Positions 1 through 8,188 of a DNA stretch of 64,000 nucleotides are shown here, one piece after another. Both the position numbers and the translations under genes were made by a program. Position 1 is the first letter of the stretch, and each line of letters starts with the position of its first letter. Below the pieces are notes generated by a model, which was not told where the DNA came from, did no database searches, and saw nothing but the letters and a program-made list of their open reading frames with translations. The stretch comes from Roseicella aerolata (GTDB lineage Bacteria > Pseudomonadota > Alphaproteobacteria > Acetobacterales > Acetobacteraceae): NCBI RefSeq assembly GCF_020523605.1, contig NZ_JAJAQI010000006.1, positions 1-64,000 of the forward strand. The letters are read 5' to 3'.

Positions 1-118
1 CGTCCACCGCCTGGAAAACCCAGGCATGATCCCGCTCACCCTCATCGAGGTCCAGTCCGGCGCCTATCTCGGCGAGGACGACATCGTCCGCATCGAGGAT
101 ACCTACGGACGAACGTGA
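1..118 (+). CDS. manC: mannose-1-phosphate guanylyltransferase / mannose-6-phosphate isomerase, C-terminal fragment
   Basis: This open frame enters from the left edge and ends at the TGA at 116-118. The 38 visible residues include [23 protein letters not shown] and EDTYGR, which is the signature of the C-terminal cupin (phosphomannose isomerase type II) domain of bifunctional ManC/AlgA/XanB proteins. These enzymes make GDP-mannose for exopolysaccharide or LPS and act in the cytosol. Only the last part of the domain is present, so the start, the nucleotidyltransferase half and the operon context lie outside the window. Assignment is by recognised motif and is fairly secure for the family, less so for the exact substrate preference. 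Confidence 0.8.
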   Translation, partial: VHRLENPGMIPLTLIEVQSGAYLGEDDIVRIEDTYGRT

Positions 119-198
119 GCATCCATTCGTCAATACAACCATTGCGCGTAATTGCGGTGGACCTTTAAGGCGTTGTATGCGAGGATGATCACATTGAG

Positions 199-375
199 GT
201 GACGGAGTGGCAGGTGTTGCTGATCGGTGCCGCGAAGCCCGGGTGGATCCGCATCGCCATGGCAACGGCGCTTGCGCTGGGTACCCTGGGCACGATCGGC
301 TGGCTGAGCATCAACGAGACGCCGGCCGCCCAGCGTGCCGCCGAGAAGATCAGGCCTTACGACCCGCTGCAGTAA
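199..375 (+). CDS. small single-TM hypothetical protein (58 aa)
   Basis: A GTG-started frame of 58 codons ends in TAA. It begins MTEWQVLLIGAAKPGWIRI and has one hydrophobic stretch at about residues 18-42 (ATALALGTLGTIGWL), followed by a charged tail with AAEKIRPYDPLQ. The amino-acid make-up looks like a real small inner-membrane protein, unlike the Arg/Pro/His-rich product of the overlapping frame at 207-389. There is a GAGG-like sequence upstream but no convincing Shine-Dalgarno. A perfect 9-bp inverted repeat follows at 414-441. No family is recognised. It is shorter than most ORF-calling cut-offs and is easily missed. Confidence 0.5.
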   Translation: MTEWQVLLIGAAKPGWIRIAMATALALGTLGTIGWLSINETPAAQRAAEKIRPYDPLQ

Positions 376-413
376 GGGGCATCGCCTGACGCCCTGGGGC
401 GGCCCTGATCAGC

Positions 414-441
414 GGCCGTTGATGGTGACCCGTCAACGGCC
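414..441 (+). terminator. stem-loop after the 58-aa gene
   Basis: GGCCGTTGA and TCAACGGCC form a perfect 9-bp stem with a 10-nt loop, 38 nt after the stop of the small gene. There is no T-tract, so it is either a weak terminator or a transcript-end stabilising hairpin. Confidence 0.4.
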
Positions 442-671
442 CCAGGACGGGTGCCCATCCGGGCGCTTTCCCTGAATGGCACGGCCATGCCGCTGGCGTT
501 GCGCGGCGGGATGGTCGGCCCTTTCACCGGGCCACCCGTCATCCCGGCTATTCCCGGCCGCGACATGCCCCGAGGCGGCCGAGAGCCTTCGGCCTGGACC
601 TTGGGCGGTTCCTGCTGACGCGGCCCGGCTCTTCCCGGCCCGGCACACCGCTCCGGCGCCCATCCCCCATA

Positions 672-697
672 CCTGCGATCCCGGCCGGGATCGCAGG
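672..697. repeat. 26-bp perfect palindrome in the gap before the sulfate operon
   Basis: Positions 672-697 read identically on both strands with no spacer (half site CCTGCGATCCCGG, central CCGG). It sits about 170 bp before the start of sbp, in a 494-base stretch (376-869) where I see no convincing gene; the open frames there are Arg/Pro/Ala-rich in every phase. It could be an operator for a dimeric regulator of the sulfate operon or a hairpin ending upstream transcription. No T-tract follows immediately, although an A/T-rich patch is present at 722-760. Confidence 0.5.
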
Positions 698-869
698 CCT
701 GTTGTTGCGCGCATGTGGCGTGAAATAATACATGTGCGCATAGGAGTTCGCTTTTTTGTTGCGGGCGGAAACCACGCGATGTGATGCTGGATCATATCCG
801 CCGGTCAGGGCCGCAGGATCCGCACCGGGGGCAGGCCGCCATGGCTGGGACAGGCAGGAGAATGTCCCG

Positions 870-1877
870 ATGACCGCATTCGCCCGCCGCGCCCTGCCGG
901 CCCTGGCCCTCGGCCTGGCCGGCGGCCCCGCCCTGGCGCAGCCGCGGCAACTCCTGAATGTCAGCTACGACCCCACGCGGGAGTTCTACCGGGAATTCAA
1001 CGCGGCCTTCGCCCGCCATTGGCAGGAGCGCAGCGGCCAGGCCATCCGCATCAGCACCTCGCATGGCGGCTCCGGCCGGCAGGCCCGGGCGGTGATCGAC
1101 GGGCTGGCTGCCGATGTCGTGACCCTTGCCCTGGCCTATGACATCGACGAGATCGCGGCGCGCGGCCTGCTGGCGCGGGACTGGCAGCAGCGCCTGCCGC
1201 ACAACAGCGCACCCTATACCAGTACCATCGTCTTCCTGGTGCGGCAGGGGAACCCCAAGGGGATCCACGACTGGGGCGACCTGGCCAGGCCCGGCGTCGC
1301 GGTCATCACCCCGAATCCGAAGACCTCCGGCGGGGCGCGCTGGAACTACCTGGCCGCCTGGGCCTGGGCGCGGCGCCAGCCGGGCGGCAGCGACGGCAGC
1401 GCGGCGGAATTCGTGACGCGCCTCTATCGCAACGTCCCCGTCCTCGACACCGGCGCGCGCGGTTCCACCACCAGCTTCGTCCAGCGCGGCCAGGGCGACG
1501 TGCTGCTGACCTGGGAGAACGAGGCGCATCTGGCCCTGCAGGAATTCGCCGGGGCCCGGCTGGAGATCGTCACCCCCGGCCTGTCCATCCTGGCCGAGCC
1601 GCCGGTCGCGGTGGTGGATGCCCATGCCGACCGCCGCGGCACGCGGGCGGCGGCCGAGGCCTATCTGCAGCACCTCTACACGCCGGAGGGGCAGGGGCTG
1701 GCCGCGAAGCACCATTACCGCCCGCGCGACCCGGTGGCGCTCGCCGCCGCCCGGCCACGCTTCCCGGCGCTCGAATTCGTCACCGTGGATGCCGATTTCG
1801 GCGGCTGGCAGGCGGCGCAGCGGATGCATTTCGCCGATGGCGGCAGCTTCGACCGGATCTACCGTCCTGGCCGCTGA
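870..1877 (+). CDS. sbp: periplasmic sulfate/thiosulfate-binding protein
   Basis: This 335-aa protein has a cleavable signal peptide (about residues 1-22, [14 protein letters not shown]). It is the extracytoplasmic receptor that captures sulfate or thiosulfate and hands it to the CysTW permease. Family hallmarks are the [15 protein letters not shown] segment near the N-terminus, [19 protein letters not shown] in the middle and [19 protein letters not shown] followed by WENEA. The ATG at 870 is chosen because it follows CAGGAG with 9 nt spacing and places the signal peptide first; an open frame extends upstream to 756 but has no family similarity. It is the first gene of a sbp-cysT-cysW-cysA operon. 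Whether sulfate or thiosulfate is preferred cannot be read from the sequence. Confidence 0.92.
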   Translation: MTAFARRALPALALGLAGGPALAQPRQLLNVSYDPTREFYREFNAAFARHWQERSGQAIRISTSHGGSGRQARAVIDGLAADVVTLALAYDIDEIAARGLLARDWQQRLPHNSAPYTSTIVFLVRQGNPKGIHDWGDLARPGVAVITPNPKTSGGARWNYLAAWAWARRQPGGSDGSAAEFVTRLYRNVPVLDTGARGSTTSFVQRGQGDVLLTWENEAHLALQEFAGARLEIVTPGLSILAEPPVAVVDAHADRRGTRAAAEAYLQHLYTPEGQGLAAKHHYRPRDPVALAAARPRFPALEFVTVDADFGGWQAAQRMHFADGGSFDRIYRPGR

Positions 1878-2718
1878 AGGATTCTTCCCGCGGCTCCGCC
1901 TGGCGCCGCGCAGCGCCATCCCCGGCTTCGGCCTGGGCTTCGGGATCACCCTGGCCTGGCTCTCCCTGCTGGTCCTCATCCCGCTGGCGGCGCTGGTGGC
2001 GCGGCCCTGGGAACTTGGTGTCGCGGGCGTCCTCGGCGTGGTGACGGAGCCGCGGGTGATGGCGGCGCTCCGCCTCTCCTTCGGCGCGGCGCTGCTGGCC
2101 GCCGCCATCGACCTGCCGGGCGGCCTGCTCACCGCCTGGGTCATCACCCGCTACCGCTTCCCGGGCCGGCGGCTGCTGGACGGCATGGTGGACCTGCCCT
2201 TCGCCCTGCCGACCGCGGTCGCGGGCATCGCGCTCACCGCGCTCTATGCACCGAATGGCTGGCTCGGCGCGCTGGTCGAGCCGCTCGGCCTGAAACTCGC
2301 CTTCGGCCCGGCCGGCATCGTCATCGCGCTCGCCTTCGTCGGGCTGCCCTTCATCGTCCGCACAGTGGAGCCGGTGCTGCGCGACCTCTCGCCGGCCGCC
2401 GAGGAGGCGGCGGCGACGCTCGGCGCCACGCGCCTGCAGACGGTCACGCGGGTGGTCCTGCCGCAGCTCGCGCCGGCGCTGCTCACCGGATTCGCCCTCG
2501 CCTTCGCCCGCGCGGTCGGGGAGTATGGCAGCGTCATCTTCATTGCCGGCAACATGCCGATGGTGAGCGAGATCGCCCCGCTGCTGATCACGGTGCGGCT
2601 GGAGCAGTTCGACTATGCCGGCGCGGCGGCGATCGGCCTCGCCATGCTGGTGATCGCCTTCCTGCTGCTGTCCCTGCTCGGCCTGCTGCACCGGCACATC
2701 CGCTGGGCCCGGCTCTGA
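1837..2718 (+). CDS. cysT: sulfate/thiosulfate ABC transporter permease CysT
   Basis: This is an inner-membrane permease of about 293 aa with six predicted hydrophobic segments. The first is at [21 protein letters not shown]. The EAA loop typical of binding-protein-dependent permeases is present as [27 protein letters not shown]. With CysW it forms the channel through which sulfate crosses the cytoplasmic membrane, powered by CysA. The start is uncertain: the ATG at 1837 overlaps the last 41 nt of sbp and gives a normal-length N-terminus, but no clear Shine-Dalgarno precedes it. Its TGA overlaps the cysW ATG, which points to translational coupling. Confidence 0.9.
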   Translation: MAAASTGSTVLAAEGFFPRLRLAPRSAIPGFGLGFGITLAWLSLLVLIPLAALVARPWELGVAGVLGVVTEPRVMAALRLSFGAALLAAAIDLPGGLLTAWVITRYRFPGRRLLDGMVDLPFALPTAVAGIALTALYAPNGWLGALVEPLGLKLAFGPAGIVIALAFVGLPFIVRTVEPVLRDLSPAAEEAAATLGATRLQTVTRVVLPQLAPALLTGFALAFARAVGEYGSVIFIAGNMPMVSEIAPLLITVRLEQFDYAGAAAIGLAMLVIAFLLLSLLGLLHRHIRWARL

Positions 2719-3551
2719 TGTCCGCCGCCACCGAGGACCCGCCCTGGCTGCGCCGCCTGCTGATCCTCGCGGTGGTCGGGCTGCTCGGCCTCTTCCTGCT
2801 GTTGCCGCTGGTCGCGGTCTTCACCGAGGCGCTCAGGCGCGGCTGGGCCGTGGCGCTGGCGGCGCTGGCGGACCCCGACGCGCTCTCGGCCATCCGGCTG
2901 ACGCTGCTGGTCGCCGCCATCGCCGTGCCGGTGAACACGCTGGGCGGCATCGCCGCCGCTTGGTGCATCGCCAAATACGACTTCCCCGGCCGACGCCTGC
3001 TGACCGTACTGGTCGAACTGCCCTTCGCCGTCTCCCCCGTGATCTCCGGCCTGGTCTGGGTGCTGCTGTTCGGCGCGCAGGGGCTGTTCGGGCCCTGGCT
3101 GCAGCGGCATGGCATCGGGATCATCTTCGCCCTGCCGGGCCTGGTGCTGGCCACGATCTTCGTCACCTTCCCCTTCGTCGCCCGCACCCTGGTCCCCTTG
3201 ATGCAGGCCCAGGGGCGGGAGGAGGAGGAGGCCGCCGCGACGCTCGGCGCCAGCGGCTGGCAGGTCTTCCGCCGCGTGACCCTGCCGAACATCCGCTGGG
3301 CGCTGCTCTCGGGCGTGCTGCTCTGCAATGCGCGGGCGATGGGAGAATTCGGCGCCGTCTCCGTCGTCTCCGGCCATGTGCGGGGGGAGACCAACACCAT
3401 GCCGCTGCATGTCGAGATCCTCTACAACGAGTATCAATTCGCCGGCGCCTTCGCGGTCGCCGCGCTGCTCGCCCTGCTGGCGCTGGTGACGCTGGGCGCG
3501 AAGGCGCTGCTGGAACGGCTGGGCGGCCGGCGGATGGGAGGCGCGCTGTGA
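2718..3551 (+). CDS. cysW: sulfate/thiosulfate ABC transporter permease CysW
   Basis: This 277-aa second permease subunit is paralogous to CysT. It has six hydrophobic segments (first [21 protein letters not shown]) and the permease EAA motif [24 protein letters not shown]. The segment [22 protein letters not shown] is characteristic of CysW. It starts with the ATG overlapping the cysT stop (TGATG) and ends overlapping the cysA start (GTGA), so the three membrane/ATPase genes are tightly coupled. It acts as a heterodimer with CysT in the inner membrane. Confidence 0.92.
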   Translation: MSAATEDPPWLRRLLILAVVGLLGLFLLLPLVAVFTEALRRGWAVALAALADPDALSAIRLTLLVAAIAVPVNTLGGIAAAWCIAKYDFPGRRLLTVLVELPFAVSPVISGLVWVLLFGAQGLFGPWLQRHGIGIIFALPGLVLATIFVTFPFVARTLVPLMQAQGREEEEAAATLGASGWQVFRRVTLPNIRWALLSGVLLCNARAMGEFGAVSVVSGHVRGETNTMPLHVEILYNEYQFAGAFAVAALLALLALVTLGAKALLERLGGRRMGGAL

Positions 3552-4714
3552 GCGGCATGGCGGAGGCGCCCGGGAGCATCCTGGTCGCGGGCGTGACACG
3601 GCGCTTCGGGCCCGGCGTCGCGGCGCTCGACCGGGTGGATCTCGCCATTGCGCCGGGCGAGTTCGTCGCCCTGCTCGGCCCCTCCGGCTCCGGCAAGACC
3701 ACGCTGCTGCGCATCCTGGCGGGGCTGGAATTCGCCGATGCCGGGACGGTCGCGATCGGCGGCCGGGATATGGCGGGCGTCCCGGCACGGGAGCGCAACA
3801 TCGGCTTCGTCTTCCAGAGCTATGCGCTGTTCCGCCACATGCGGGTGGCCGACAACGTCGCCTTCGGCCTGCGGGTGCGCCCGCGCCGGCTGCGCCCCCC
3901 GGCGGCCGAGATCCGCGAGCGGGTCGCGCAACTCCTCGCCCTGGTGCAACTGCCGGAACTGGCCGATCGCTGGCCGGAGCAGCTCTCGGGCGGGCAGCGG
4001 CAGCGGGTGGCCCTGGCCCGCGCCCTGGCGACCGAGCCGCGCCTGCTGCTGCTCGACGAACCTTTCGGCGCGCTGGATGCGCGGGTGCGCAAGGATCTCC
4101 GCCACTGGCTGCGCCGGCTGCATGACAGGCTGGGCATCACCACCGTCTTCGTCACCCATGACCAGGATGAGGCGATGGAGCTGTCGGACCGTATCGCCGT
4201 CATGCGCGCGGGACGGATCGTGCAATGCGCGCCGCCGGCCGAGCTGCTGGCGCGGCCGGCCGATGCCTTCGTCGCCGGCTTCCTGGGCGAGGCCATGAGC
4301 CTGCCCTGCCAGGTGCAGGATGGCCTGGCCGCGATCGAGGGCTTCGAGCCCGTGCCGGTGGCGGTGCCGCCGGGCCCGGCCATCGCCGTGCTGCGGCCGC
4401 ATGAACTCGGCGTGCAGCGGCCGCCGCCGGGGGAGGCGGCGAACGGCACCATCCGCACGCTGCGCAGCCAGGGTGCGGCACTGCGGCTGGGCCTGGAGGT
4501 CGGCGGGCTGGCGCTGGAGGCGGAGGTGCCGGAGAGCGGCGACTTCATCCGAGGAGAGGCGGTGCGCGTCACCATCCGCACCCTGCGCCATGTCTTCCCG
4601 CAGCTCGAGGCCGGCAGCGAGGCGGGGCGGCCCCCGCCCGGTCCGGGCTGCCGCCTCGACCGGGACCCGGTGGCGGGGACCTGCGGCGCCGCCGGCCAGC
4701 GCGCGCCGGCCTGA
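3548..4714 (+). CDS. cysA: sulfate/thiosulfate ABC transporter ATP-binding protein
   Basis: This 388-aa ABC ATPase energises sulfate/thiosulfate import. It has Walker [10 protein letters not shown], the Q-loop in [11 protein letters not shown] signature LSGGQRQR, Walker [13 protein letters not shown] and the switch His in FVTHDQ. A C-terminal regulatory (TOBE-like) region follows from about residue 240. The GTG at 3548 overlaps the cysW TGA; an ATG three codons later is an alternative start. The last 35 or so residues are Pro/Gly/Ala-rich and probably disordered. The frame is open upstream into cysW, but that part has no similarity and is a shadow. A run of about 135 non-coding bases separates it from the next gene. 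Confidence 0.93.
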   Translation: MSGMAEAPGSILVAGVTRRFGPGVAALDRVDLAIAPGEFVALLGPSGSGKTTLLRILAGLEFADAGTVAIGGRDMAGVPARERNIGFVFQSYALFRHMRVADNVAFGLRVRPRRLRPPAAEIRERVAQLLALVQLPELADRWPEQLSGGQRQRVALARALATEPRLLLLDEPFGALDARVRKDLRHWLRRLHDRLGITTVFVTHDQDEAMELSDRIAVMRAGRIVQCAPPAELLARPADAFVAGFLGEAMSLPCQVQDGLAAIEGFEPVPVAVPPGPAIAVLRPHELGVQRPPPGEAANGTIRTLRSQGAALRLGLEVGGLALEAEVPESGDFIRGEAVRVTIRTLRHVFPQLEAGSEAGRPPPGPGCRLDRDPVAGTCGAAGQRAPA

Positions 4715-4849
4715 CATCCGGCTGACGCGCCGTGCCGGCGCCGGGCAGGGAAGGGGGCGGACGACACCCTGGCCACGCCGGTGCGGCGCAACCTCCGCGC
4801 CCGGGATTCGTTCTGTAGGCATTCCAGCCCGGGGGACGGAGGCCCATCC

Positions 4850-5614
4850 ATGCCGCGAAGGCTGCCGGCATTCCTGCTCGCGACCATCCTGCTCGGCGCC
4901 TGCGGGCCGCAATTCCGCCTGCCCGATCCCGGCCAGACGGCCCTGGTCGCGGCGCAGCGCGAGATCGCCACGGCGCCGCCATTGCAGGAGCATGCGCGCG
5001 GCCCGGCCGAGCAGCGGGAGATGCTGCGCCGGGTGGCGACGCGAATCGCCGCTGCCGCGCAGGATATCTGCCGGGCGCAGCGCGGCGGGGATTGCGCCTT
5101 CCGGATCGGCTATGACCCATCCGGCGCGGTGAATGCCTATGCCTCGGGATCGGGGGATGTGGTGGTCACGGCCGGCCTGCTGCGGATCGTGGACAATGAT
5201 GCCGAGCTGGCCGCAGTGGTGGCGCATGAATTCGCCCACCACATCGCCAACCATATCGGCCGGGCGCGGACGCGCACCACCATCGGTGCCCTCGCCGGGG
5301 CGGTGGTCGGCGCCTATTCCGGGCTCGGCGACCTCTCGGGCCTCGGCGCCCAGGCCGGGCGCCTGGTCTATTCCAAGTCGGATGAGCGGGAGGCGGACTA
5401 CCTGGCCGCCTATATCACGGCCTGGGCCGGCTATGACCTCGACCGCGCCGGCGGCAACTGGGCCAAGCTCGCCGGGTCGGGCGACCGGCGGGTGACGGCC
5501 GGGCTGCTGGACACCCACCCCGCGGGGCCGGAGCGGCTGGCGGCCTGGGAACTGGCGAAGCAGGAGATCGCCGCCTCGCCGGAGCGGCGGCCGCAGCCGA
5601 GGGCGGTGCGCTGA
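4850..5614 (+). CDS. M48-family metallopeptidase lipoprotein
   Basis: This 254-aa protein has a lipoprotein signal: a short hydrophobic stretch followed by LLGACGP, with the cysteine at about residue 19 as the likely lipidation site. The zinc-protease motif HEFAHH (HExxH type) lies near residue 127. The downstream DEREADYLAA segment supplies the third ligand glutamate, as in M48/LoiP-BepA-like periplasmic peptidases. It probably degrades or refolds misassembled outer-membrane proteins, though that role is by family analogy. The ATG at 4850 is preceded by GGACGGAGG and gives the lipobox at the correct distance. It is the last host gene before the tRNA-Thr integration site and converges with that tRNA. 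Confidence 0.85.
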   Translation: MPRRLPAFLLATILLGACGPQFRLPDPGQTALVAAQREIATAPPLQEHARGPAEQREMLRRVATRIAAAAQDICRAQRGGDCAFRIGYDPSGAVNAYASGSGDVVVTAGLLRIVDNDAELAAVVAHEFAHHIANHIGRARTRTTIGALAGAVVGAYSGLGDLSGLGAQAGRLVYSKSDEREADYLAAYITAWAGYDLDRAGGNWAKLAGSGDRRVTAGLLDTHPAGPERLAAWELAKQEIAASPERRPQPRAVR

Positions 5615-5636
5615 GCCTGCGCGGGCGGGGCGGGAA

Positions 5637-5711
<75 letters not shown>

Positions 5712-5811
5712 TCAGAGCTGGAAGCGACGCGGAAGCCCAAGAAAACCATGGGATTCCGGACGCGCTGGTGTTTACCAGAGAGCGCCCAGTTTGCCCATAC
5801 GTTCCCTCTAC

Positions 5812-5838
5812 GTGGTCCACGGGTGGTCCACGGACCAC
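5812..5838. other. candidate integrase arm-type sites, left end
   Basis: Two direct copies of GTGGTCCAC (5812-5820 and 5823-5831) are followed by an inverted partial copy (GGACCAC, 5832-5838). The same 9-mer recurs at 15918-15926 close to the right att repeat. Clustered short repeats flanking both cores are what arm-type binding sites of tyrosine integrases look like. The rest of the left arm (5712-6098) holds no gene that I can support. Confidence 0.5.
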
Positions 5839-6052
5839 GCCATGCCCGCCCGCACCCTTCGGCCGCTAGGCGGCGCCATGCCTGGTCTGGCAACACAGGC
5901 GAGGCCCTGTCACCAGGTGCCCTATACTCCACCAGACGCATCTCCAGCGCCCTGCCCTCAGCGAGTGGCAAGCGCCGGCGTTGCCAACGGGGGCGTATCT
6001 GCCCTACGCCACCCCCCTCCTGGCCCCCCCTTAGGGGCCTCGTGCGCCATCA

Positions 6053-6094
6053 TCCGCGAAACGCGGACAATCGCGGATTGTTATGTTATAACAT
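6053..6094 (+). promoter_or_regulatory. promoter with three adjoining dyads, leaderless start of the packaging module
   Basis: A -35-like CGGACA (6064-6069), a 17-nt spacer and -10 TATAAC (6087-6092) would start transcription at about 6099, which is exactly the ATG of the next gene. No Shine-Dalgarno is present. Three perfect inverted repeats tile the promoter: TCCGCG-AAA-CGCGGA (6053-6067), ACAAT-CGCGG-ATTGT (6067-6081) and the spacerless ATGTTATAACAT (6083-6094, over the -10). This is the architecture expected of a repressor-controlled late promoter. The factor is unknown. Confidence 0.5.
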
Positions 6095-6098
6095 CCTC

Positions 6099-6629
6099 AT
6101 GTCGCGCCGCTGCCACGCCTGCATCCATCCCCATCGCGCTGCCATCGACGGCCTGCTCGCCGCCGGCACCCCCGCCGGCCAGGTCGCCGAGCAGTTCGGC
6201 CTTGGGCCGGATGCCGTCGAGCGCCACGCGAAGAACCATCTGCGCCGGGCGCTGAACACCGTCCGCGCCGCCCTGGCCCCGCCCGCGCCCGCAGCCGAGG
6301 TCATCCCGCCTCTGCCGCTCGCCGGCCTGCTGACGGTGCATGGGCTGGCGCAGCGGCTGGGTGCCCTGGTGGGGCGGGCCGAGGCCCTGCTGGAGGATGC
6401 CGAGCGGGACGGCAACCTGGTGCTGCGGGGCGGCGCCATCCGGGAGTTGCGGGCGACCATCACCGACGCCCTGCGGGCCGCCACCATGCTCCAGCCCGAG
6501 GCGGCGGCGCCGGTCCAGGTTGCCGGCATCGACCCGAACACCCTGGCGGACCGGCTGCTGGCGGCGCTGCATGACCAGCCCGAGGCACGGGCCAAGGTCG
6601 CTGCTGCGTTGGCGGAGCTGGCGCAGTGA
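6099..6629 (+). CDS. putative terminase small subunit (DNA-binding, 176 aa)
   Basis: This 176-aa protein begins MSRRCHACIHPHR, with a CxxC pair near the N-terminus. A helix-turn-helix-like segment follows (GTPAGQVAEQFGLGPDAVERH, residues about 22-42). The rest is mostly helical, with several Leu/Ala/Arg-rich stretches. I do not recognise a named family. Position is the main argument for small terminase: it lies immediately upstream of the terminase ATPase and overlaps its GTG start by 4 nt (GTGA), so the two are translationally coupled. The ATG at 6099 fits a leaderless transcript from the promoter just upstream. An in-frame extension back to 5748 crosses the att arm and is unlikely to be coding. 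Confidence 0.55.
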   Translation: MSRRCHACIHPHRAAIDGLLAAGTPAGQVAEQFGLGPDAVERHAKNHLRRALNTVRAALAPPAPAAEVIPPLPLAGLLTVHGLAQRLGALVGRAEALLEDAERDGNLVLRGGAIRELRATITDALRAATMLQPEAAAPVQVAGIDPNTLADRLLAALHDQPEARAKVAAALAELAQ

Positions 6630-7444
6630 TCCACCCCCTGCTTGAAGCGGCATACCGGCTGGACCCCGCGCTTTGGGCAGAGCGGGTGCTGGGCTTGCCG
6701 CTCGACCCCTGGCAGGCGCGGCTGGTGCGGGCCTCGCGGGGCGCGCGGGCCATCGCCCTGGTCCACCGCCAGGCCGGCAAGAGCACCGGCGCCTCGGTCG
6801 CGGTGGCGCATACCATGGCGCACCGGCCGGGCAGCACCAGCCTCGCCCTTGCGCCGACCCAGCGCCAATCGGCCGAGATCGTCCGCAAGGTCCGCGCCCA
6901 TCTGAAGGCGGCCAGCGCCCGGCTGGCGGTGGACAACGCCTTCTCCGTCGAGATCGAGGGCGGCGCGCGGCTTCTGGCTATGCCGGGCAGCGACGATGCC
7001 TCGATCCGTGGTCTCTCGATTGACGGCGACCTGGTGGTGGACGAAGCGGCGCGTGTCGCCGATCCGCTCTATGCCGCCGCCCGCCCGATGCTGGCGCGGC
7101 ACGCCGACAAGGGGCGGATGATCCTCGCCTCCACCGCCTGGGCACGGCGCGGCTTCTTCTACGAGACCTGGGCCGCCGAGGACCCGCTGTGGCTGCGGAT
7201 CGAGGCCCGGCCGGAGGAGACTGGCCGCATCCCGGCCGACTTCCTCGCCGCCGAGCGGCGGGCGCTGGGCGAGCGGGCCTATGCCCGGGAGTACGAGAAC
7301 AGCTTCGACGCGACGGACAGCGCTGCCTTCATGCTGGACGCCATCGAGGCCGCCTTCGCCCCCACCGATCCCCGCCCGGCGCCGCCGCCTTTGGTGGAAG
7401 GCGAAACCATCCTCCGGCGTGAGCCGGCCTTCGCCAGGATTTGA
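6626..7444 (+). CDS. phage terminase large subunit, ATPase half
   Basis: This 272-aa protein has the packaging-motor ATPase fold. It shows an adenine-binding Q in DPWQARLV (about residue 31), a Walker A-like VHRQAGKST, SLALAPTQRQSAEIVRKVR, Walker B DLVVDEAARV with the catalytic glutamate, and the coupling motif ILASTAWARRGFFYETW. It would translocate DNA into a prohead. The frame stops at TGA 7442-7444, just where the nuclease domain should begin. The nuclease resumes in the same phase at 7448, so a single substitution would fuse both halves into a normal-length terminase of about 510 aa. The GTG start overlaps the preceding stop codon. Confidence 0.85.
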   Translation: MIHPLLEAAYRLDPALWAERVLGLPLDPWQARLVRASRGARAIALVHRQAGKSTGASVAVAHTMAHRPGSTSLALAPTQRQSAEIVRKVRAHLKAASARLAVDNAFSVEIEGGARLLAMPGSDDASIRGLSIDGDLVVDEAARVADPLYAAARPMLARHADKGRMILASTAWARRGFFYETWAAEDPLWLRIEARPEETGRIPADFLAAERRALGERAYAREYENSFDATDSAAFMLDAIEAAFAPTDPRPAPPPLVEGETILRREPAFARI

Positions 7445-7447
7445 GCC

Positions 7448-8161
7448 ATGACCGAGCGCCCCTACAGCCCCGAGGACCCCGCCACCTGGCCGCATGTCGC
7501 CGCCGACTGGATCGGCGTGGCGCACGACGTCGGCTACAGCCAGGACCACTCGACGATCATCGTCGGCGCCGAGCACATGGTGACGGGGGCGCGGCGCCTC
7601 GGGGTGATCCACATCGAGCGCCTGGCCCTCGGCACCGCACCGTCCCTGGTGCGCGAGCGGGTGGCGGAGGTCGCCCGGCAGTTCATCATCCCTCGCGCCA
7701 CGCCTGTCATCGTCGTGGATGCCCGCTCGAACCCGTCGCACTTCCAGTCTCTGGTGGCCGAGGCGGCGTTGCCGGTAGTGGGCTTCTCGATGACGGCGGC
7801 CGAGGCGCATGCGCACCGCCCGGTGCCGCAACTCGTGCCGATCCCCGGCCGGCGGCCGGTGCCGGCGCTGGTCTGGGGCTTGAGCCGCAATGCTATGTTC
7901 TCGGAGGTGGAGGCGGCGCTGGACGCGCGGGAGCTGCGGATGGCTCGCGTCGGAGACTTCGACGCTCTGCGGGCCGAGCTGCGCGACTTGCAGCGCATCA
8001 CCAGCGACGCGGGCCGGATGCGCTACGAACCGCCGCCGGGCGGGCATGACGACCTCGCGGTGACGCTGGCCGCGCTGGTCTGGGCCTGGCGGCACCTGCC
8101 GCGTCTGCGCCGTGTGGTGACGCCGCGTGTCGTGCCGCCATCGGTGCGGTCGTGGGCATAG
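7448..8161 (+). CDS. phage terminase large subunit, nuclease half
   Basis: This 237-aa protein has the RNase H-like fold of terminase nucleases. The first acidic motif is in IGVAHDVGYSQDHSTIIV, the second in PVIVVDARSNPSHF, and the third is GGHDDLAVTLAALVW. It cuts concatemeric DNA at packaging initiation and headful termination. It is in the same reading phase as the ATPase half, separated only by TGA-GCC. AGGAT upstream of the ATG is a fair Shine-Dalgarno, so reinitiation could supply the nuclease as a separate polypeptide. It could be a genuinely split terminase or the result of a nonsense mutation. Confidence 0.8.
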   Translation: MTERPYSPEDPATWPHVAADWIGVAHDVGYSQDHSTIIVGAEHMVTGARRLGVIHIERLALGTAPSLVRERVAEVARQFIIPRATPVIVVDARSNPSHFQSLVAEAALPVVGFSMTAAEAHAHRPVPQLVPIPGRRPVPALVWGLSRNAMFSEVEAALDARELRMARVGDFDALRAELRDLQRITSDAGRMRYEPPPGGHDDLAVTLAALVWAWRHLPRLRRVVTPRVVPPSVRSWA

Positions 8162-8188
8162 ATGCATCATTGCCGGGGGTCGGCCATA

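Noticed and set aside
433-795. Overlapping open frames on both strands in the gap before sbp
   Set aside because: Products are Arg/Pro/Ala-rich in every frame, lack ribosome-binding sites and overlap the palindrome and stem-loops.
2960-3547. Apparent 196-residue N-terminal extension of CysA
   Set aside because: It lies entirely inside cysW in another phase; the GTG at 3548 with GTGA coupling gives a normal CysA.
5748-6098. Extension of the first element gene into the left arm
   Set aside because: It would run through the arm-type repeats and the predicted promoter; the composition is not protein-like and MSRRCHAC is a natural start.
7442-7444. TGA in the terminase as selenocysteine or programmed read-through
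   Set aside because: No selenocysteine insertion hairpin is evident after the TGA, no family precedent is known to me, and a ribosome-binding site for restart is present.
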